Origin: Bacteroidia bacterium
GTDB lineage: Bacteria; Bacteroidota; Bacteroidia; Palsa-965
Length of the DNA: 45,253 bases
Assembly: GCA_025454955.1 (NCBI GenBank)
Contig: JALONL010000034.1
Location: 1-45,253 of the forward strand
Direction of reading: 5' to 3'
Shown here piece after piece: positions 41,945 through 45,253 of this stretch. The stretch's first letter is position 1; every line of letters begins with the position of its first letter. The notes beneath the pieces are model-generated. The model searched no databases. It had not been told where the DNA came from and saw only the letters and a list, made by a program, of their open reading frames with translations. The position numbers and the translations under genes were made by a program.

Positions 41945-43264
41945 TTACATCGATACCCCGTCGTGGCGTACAATATTGGCCCCGAGGTTGCGCAAACGGC
42001 CGTCGATATTCTGGTAGCCGCGGTCGATTTGTTCGATGTTGTGGATGGTGCTTTTGCCCTTGGCCGAAAGCGCCGCAATAAGCAGCGATACCCCGGCGCG
42101 GATGTCGGGCGAGGTCATGGTTACGCCGCGTAGCTGGTGTTCGCGGTTGAGACCGATTACCGTGGCGCGGTGCGGGTCGCAGAGAATAATCTGCGCGCCC
42201 ATGTCGATGAGTTTGTCGACAAAGAACAGGCGGCTTTCAAACATTTTCTGGTGTACCAGCACGCTGCCTTTGGCCTGTGTGGCGGTTACCAGTACAATGC
42301 TTAAAAGGTCGGGCGTAAAGCCGGGCCAGGGCGCATCGGCAATGGTAAGTATGGAGCCGTCAATGAAAGTGTCGATTTCGTAGCGGTCCTGTGCGGGGAT
42401 GAATAAATCTTCGCCGCGGCGTTCCATTTTTATGCCCAAACGACCGAATACATCGGGAATAATGCCGAGTTCGTTGTAGGCCACGTCTTTGATGGTAATT
42501 TCAGACTGTGTCATGGCTGCCAGTCCGATGAAGCTGCCCACTTCAATCATATCGGGCAACATGCGGTGTGTGGTGCCGCCGAGTTTTTCCACGCCTTCAA
42601 TGGTGAGCAGGTTGGAGCCAATGCCCGAAATTTTGGCTCCCATGCGGTTAAGCATTTTGCAAAGCTGCTGCAGGTAAGGTTCGCAGGCGGCGTTGTAAAT
42701 GGTGGTAATGCCTTCGGCCAGCGAGGCAGCCATTACAATATTGGCCGTGCCGGTTACCGAAGCCTCGTCGAGCAGCATGTATGCGCCTTTGAGGCGTTTT
42801 GATTCAACGCGGAAAAACTCGTTGGCGGCATCGTACTCGAATTTAGCTCCCAGTTTTTCGAAACCGATGAAGTGCGTATCCAAACGGCGGCGGCCAATTT
42901 TATCGCCACCCGGCTTGGGAATGTAGCCACGTCCGAAACGTGCCAGCAGCGGGCCCACAATCATAATGGAACCGCGCAGCGCACCGCCTTTTTTCTTGAA
43001 TTTTTCGGAATTGATGTAATCAATATCAATATCATCGGCCTGAAACGAATAGGTTTCGTGTCCGGTTTTTTCCACCTTCACGCCGAGGTCGCGGAGCAGG
43101 TCGATGAGTTTGTTTACATCAATAATATCGGGGATGTTGCTGATGGTTACTTTTTGGGGAGTAAGCAACACGGCCGAGAGAATTTGCAGGGCTTCGTTTT
43201 TTGCGCCCTGGGGAATTACTTCGCCCGAAAGGCGTTTCCCACCGGTAATTACAAATGAGCTCAT
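41945..43264 (-). CDS. murA: UDP-N-acetylglucosamine 1-carboxyvinyltransferase (Asp variant)
   Basis: A 439-residue EPSP-synthase-fold enzyme of peptidoglycan synthesis that adds enolpyruvate from PEP to UDP-GlcNAc. GAKNEALQILSA carries K22; RGSIMIVGPLLARFG and the loop PKPGGDKIGRRRLDTHF follow. The residue equal to E. coli C115 (PGGC) is D121, seen in the codon at 42902-42904. The rest is intact to the C terminus (RGYQNIDGRLRNLGANI). Asp at this site leaves catalysis working in other bacteria but prevents fosfomycin alkylation. The DUF4290 gene precedes it by 9 bases. Confidence 0.96.
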   Translation of the reverse strand: MSSFVITGGKRLSGEVIPQGAKNEALQILSAVLLTPQKVTISNIPDIIDVNKLIDLLRDLGVKVEKTGHETYSFQADDIDIDYINSEKFKKKGGALRGSIMIVGPLLARFGRGYIPKPGGDKIGRRRLDTHFIGFEKLGAKFEYDAANEFFRVESKRLKGAYMLLDEASVTGTANIVMAASLAEGITTIYNAACEPYLQQLCKMLNRMGAKISGIGSNLLTIEGVEKLGGTTHRMLPDMIEVGSFIGLAAMTQSEITIKDVAYNELGIIPDVFGRLGIKMERRGEDLFIPAQDRYEIDTFIDGSILTIADAPWPGFTPDLLSIVLVTATQAKGSVLVHQKMFESRLFFVDKLIDMGAQIILCDPHRATVIGLNREHQLRGVTMTSPDIRAGVSLLIAALSAKGKSTIHNIEQIDRGYQNIDGRLRNLGANIVRHDGVSM

Positions 43265-43273
43265 ACGCAGCGA

Positions 43274-43939
43274 TCAGAACTTGCCTTTTTTCTTCTTTTT
43301 AATGTTCTTTTTGTTGGTGGCATACTGCGGCTGCTGGTTGGCAGGCACGGCATTGCGCGGGAGAATATCGTTGGTGTGGAGGAATTTGAAATCTTCGGCC
43401 ACTTTCAACTGCCCTTTGCTGAGCATTTCGAGCTGTTCTACAATAAGCTGGTCGTTTACCGAATCGCGGTTCCAGTTCAGGTAATGTTTTTTCATTAACT
43501 GGGCAAGCTGTCCGGTAAAGATTTCGCGGTTCTTGGGATCTTCTTCCTTGATGGCCTTGCGTATCAGGTCTTCGAGAATTTTGCCGTAGTGGCGGAAACG
43601 GATATCGCTTTGCGGGTAAGGCACACGTTCGGGCGGAGCGGCAAGTACATTGGCCTCGGGCTTGGGGTAGGGCGAATCAACATCTAATTGGTAGCCCGAC
43701 ATGATGTGAAGATGATCCCAGAGTTTGTGCTCGTAATCCTGATATTCTTTCATCTGCGGATTGAGCAGGGCCATGGCCTTGATAATGGTGCGGGCACAAC
43801 GGTTGCGTTCGCTGCGGTCTTCAATGGTTAAACAAATGTCGATCATGCGCTGTACACTGCGCCCGTATTCCGAAATTACCATCGGCGGAAGGTCGGTGTT
43901 GTACTCCATCCCCGTGGCGTTCAAATTTGATTCTTGCAT
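43274..43939 (-). CDS. DUF4290 family protein
   Basis: A 221-residue soluble protein recognised as the Bacteroidota-restricted DUF4290 family: MEYNTDLPPMVISEYGRSVQRMIDICL, CARTIIKAMALLNPQ, YEHKLWDHLHIMSGYQLDVDSPYPKPE, and REIFTGQLAQLMKKHYLNWNRDSVND. The C terminus is a basic Lys-rich tail (KNIKKKKKGKF). The ATG at 43939 is used; the ATG at 43909 (MEYN), where homologues often begin, is a good alternative. Function unknown. It precedes murA by 9 bases and is probably co-transcribed, which suggests a cell-envelope link but proves none. Confidence 0.85.
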   Translation of the reverse strand: MQESNLNATGMEYNTDLPPMVISEYGRSVQRMIDICLTIEDRSERNRCARTIIKAMALLNPQMKEYQDYEHKLWDHLHIMSGYQLDVDSPYPKPEANVLAAPPERVPYPQSDIRFRHYGKILEDLIRKAIKEEDPKNREIFTGQLAQLMKKHYLNWNRDSVNDQLIVEQLEMLSKGQLKVAEDFKFLHTNDILPRNAVPANQQPQYATNKKNIKKKKKGKF

Positions 43940-44160
43940 GTAAGTAGTGATATGTATATTCAATGGCCGAGGAAAATTGGCTGGCCGTGTCAAAAATAGT
44001 CATTTTGGATGGTTAGACAGATTTTTTGGGGAATAAATGGGGCTAAAATGCGGTTGTTAAGGCATTGCGGCGATTAAAAACGTGGTTTACGAAGCTGTTA
44101 TTGCCGTGTAAATTAGTTTTGGCATTTTTGCAGTAACCAACTGCCCGACGGGTTTTTCGT

Positions 44161-45057
44161 ATGCAGGCCATCAGCTATTACCTTTTATTGCCCATACTTT
44201 ATTTCATTTCCATATTGCCGTTTCCGGTATTATATGGCTTTTCCAGTTTTGTATATGTGCTGTTGTTTTACGTGTTTGGCTACCGCAAAAAAGTGGTTTA
44301 TACCAATCTCCGAAATTCATTTCCCGAAAAATCGGACGAGGAAATTAAACGCATTCAAAAGAATTATTACAAATTTCTGGCCGATTTGCTGGTGGAAGTA
44401 TTCAAATCGCTTACAATTTCCAATGCACAGCTGGCCAAACGTTGTTCCTACACACCCGAAACTGCCGAACTGCTGAACAAGCTGTTTGAAAAGCATCAGA
44501 ATATAGTAATTGTTCTTGGCCATCACGGCAACTGGGAATGGGCTGCCACGGCTTTCGGAATTACGCAGAAATACAAGTTGTGGGGAGTGTATGTGCCGTT
44601 AAAGAATAAATATTTCAATAAAATGGTAGTACGTATGCGCTCGCGTTTCGGAACGGGTTTGATTCCGATTAAGGAAAATGTGGAGTACATCGAACGGCTT
44701 AGCAAAACAAACAATTTTGCGCTCGGACTTATTGCCGATCAAACCCCGCGCCCGGAACGCGCACACTGGATGACCTTTTTAAATCAGGACACCCCCGTGT
44801 ATCTCGGGGCCGAAAAATATGCACAGAAATTAAATTACCCGGTGGTTTACATGTGCATTTCGCGTGTAAAACGCGGACATTACACCGTAGCCGGCGAAAT
44901 ACTCATTGAAAATCCCCGCGATTACAAGCCCGGCGAGATTACCGAAATTCACACCAAAAGGTTGGAGCAGGATATTATCCGCGATCCCGATGTGTGGGCA
45001 TGGTCGCATAAACGGTGGAAACATAAAAGACCGGTTTTTCAGAGCGAGAGCGAGTGA
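44161..45057 (+). CDS. Lipid A biosynthesis acyltransferase (LpxL/HtrB family)
   Basis: A 298-residue membrane-anchored acyltransferase. An N-terminal hydrophobic segment (about 6-40) is followed by YTNLRNSFPEKSDEEI and the HX4E active site VLGHHGNWEW (H121, E126). GVYVPLKNKYFNKMVVRMRSRFG and LGLIADQTPRP complete the family pattern. It would add a secondary acyl chain to the Kdo-lipid A precursor, after the Kdo transferase encoded at 4693. The last codons (QSESE) run into the repeat-like GAGAGCGAG sequence, which may have altered the original C-terminal end. Confidence 0.92.
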   Translation: MQAISYYLLLPILYFISILPFPVLYGFSSFVYVLLFYVFGYRKKVVYTNLRNSFPEKSDEEIKRIQKNYYKFLADLLVEVFKSLTISNAQLAKRCSYTPETAELLNKLFEKHQNIVIVLGHHGNWEWAATAFGITQKYKLWGVYVPLKNKYFNKMVVRMRSRFGTGLIPIKENVEYIERLSKTNNFALGLIADQTPRPERAHWMTFLNQDTPVYLGAEKYAQKLNYPVVYMCISRVKRGHYTVAGEILIENPRDYKPGEITEIHTKRLEQDIIRDPDVWAWSHKRWKHKRPVFQSESE

Positions 45058-45063
45058 ACAGAG

Positions 45064-45173
45064 CGTGTAAAATTCCCGTAGGGGCGCGAGGTATCGCGCC
45101 CAAAGGGCAATTTCAGAGCGAGAAAGAGAGCGAGAAAGAGAGCGAGAGTGTGTAAAATTCCCGTAGGGGCGCG
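45064..45173. repeat. Direct repeat of GTGTAAAATTCCCGTAGGGG with GAGAGCGAGAAA tract
   Basis: GTGTAAAATTCCCGTAGGGG plus CGCGA occurs at about 45065-45089 and again at about 45149-45173. Between them lies a short tract of GAGCGAGAAAGA units in tandem (about 45116-45148). The rest to 45253 holds no gene seen here. Confidence 0.75.
45082..45101. repeat. Dispersed hairpin repeat (GTAGGGGCGCGA type)
   Basis: GGGCGCGA (45082-45089), 4-base loop, TCGCGCCC (45094-45101). With the preceding CCCGTAG it resembles the GTAGGGGCG palindromic element dispersed in many bacterial genomes. It can form a stable stem after the acyltransferase gene. Confidence 0.65.
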
Positions 45174-45253
45174 ATTTCTATGACAAAACCAATGGCGGTT
45201 GATAATTTTTTTCGAGTTTTATCACCGCACAGACCCGGTGAATAATTTTATTT

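Overview
The window is a 45 kb stretch of a Bacteroidota chromosome; family or genus cannot be fixed from it. Lineage evidence is internal: a type IX secretion (T9SS) C-terminal sorting domain, carboxypeptidase-regulatory-like outer-membrane beta-barrels, a DUF4290 protein, a MurA with Asp in place of the catalytic Cys, and promoter-like TTTG-N19/20-TAnnTTTG motifs in place of sigma70-type boxes.

Layout. 1-580: 3' end of an rRNA operon (23S end, 5S, strong terminator). 580-1168: no credible gene, but nested inverted repeats resembling a small decayed mobile element. 1169-6725: porin-like protein, a cysteine-dioxygenase-like cupin with an extra N-terminal domain, and waaA (Kdo transferase) with an outer-membrane protein. 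6877-16783: a nucleotide-sugar cluster, all on + strand: wbpE-like aminotransferase, ugd, UDP-xylose synthase, five small paralogous STAS/SpoIIAA-like proteins in tandem, wbpD-like acetyltransferase, wbpB-like oxidoreductase, wbpA/tviB-like UDP-HexNAc dehydrogenase, rmlB. 16847-19169: YceI lipoprotein and membrane-bound AraC regulator. 19263-20460: a HigB/HigA-like toxin-antitoxin pair whose genes are split by a 37-bp minisatellite and preceded by two tiny ORFs. 20579-30141: tex, a T9SS-secreted propeller protein, a CpsB/YwqE-type phosphatase, and two tandem 810-residue outer-membrane receptors. 30334-37446: sigma54-type response regulator without an HTH, RlpA, polyprenol-phosphate-mannose-synthase-like GT2, TolB-like propeller, M28 peptidase, palindromic repeats, dihydroorotase, DinB. 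37583-45057: GT-C membrane protein, grpE-dnaJ, TlpA lipoprotein, murA, DUF4290, LpxL-type acyltransferase; the window ends in short intergenic repeats.

How the genes fit together. Much of the window serves the envelope: Kdo transfer, lipid A acylation, UDP-GlcNAc enolpyruvyl transfer, nucleotide-sugar supply, outer-membrane barrels and secreted proteins. The four Wbp-type enzymes (dehydrogenase, 3-oxidase, aminotransferase, N-acetyltransferase) form a complete set from UDP-GlcNAc to UDP-2,3-diacetamido-2,3-dideoxyglucuronate. In Porphyromonas this pathway supports A-LPS and the sugar linking T9SS cargo to the surface, and a T9SS cargo protein is encoded nearby.

The least explained element is the array of five divergent ~120-140-residue proteins inserted between the two halves of the sugar cluster; the first overlaps the UDP-xylose synthase stop codon (ATGA). 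The second is the toxin-antitoxin locus with its minisatellite, promoter-embedded palindrome and tiny upstream ORFs.
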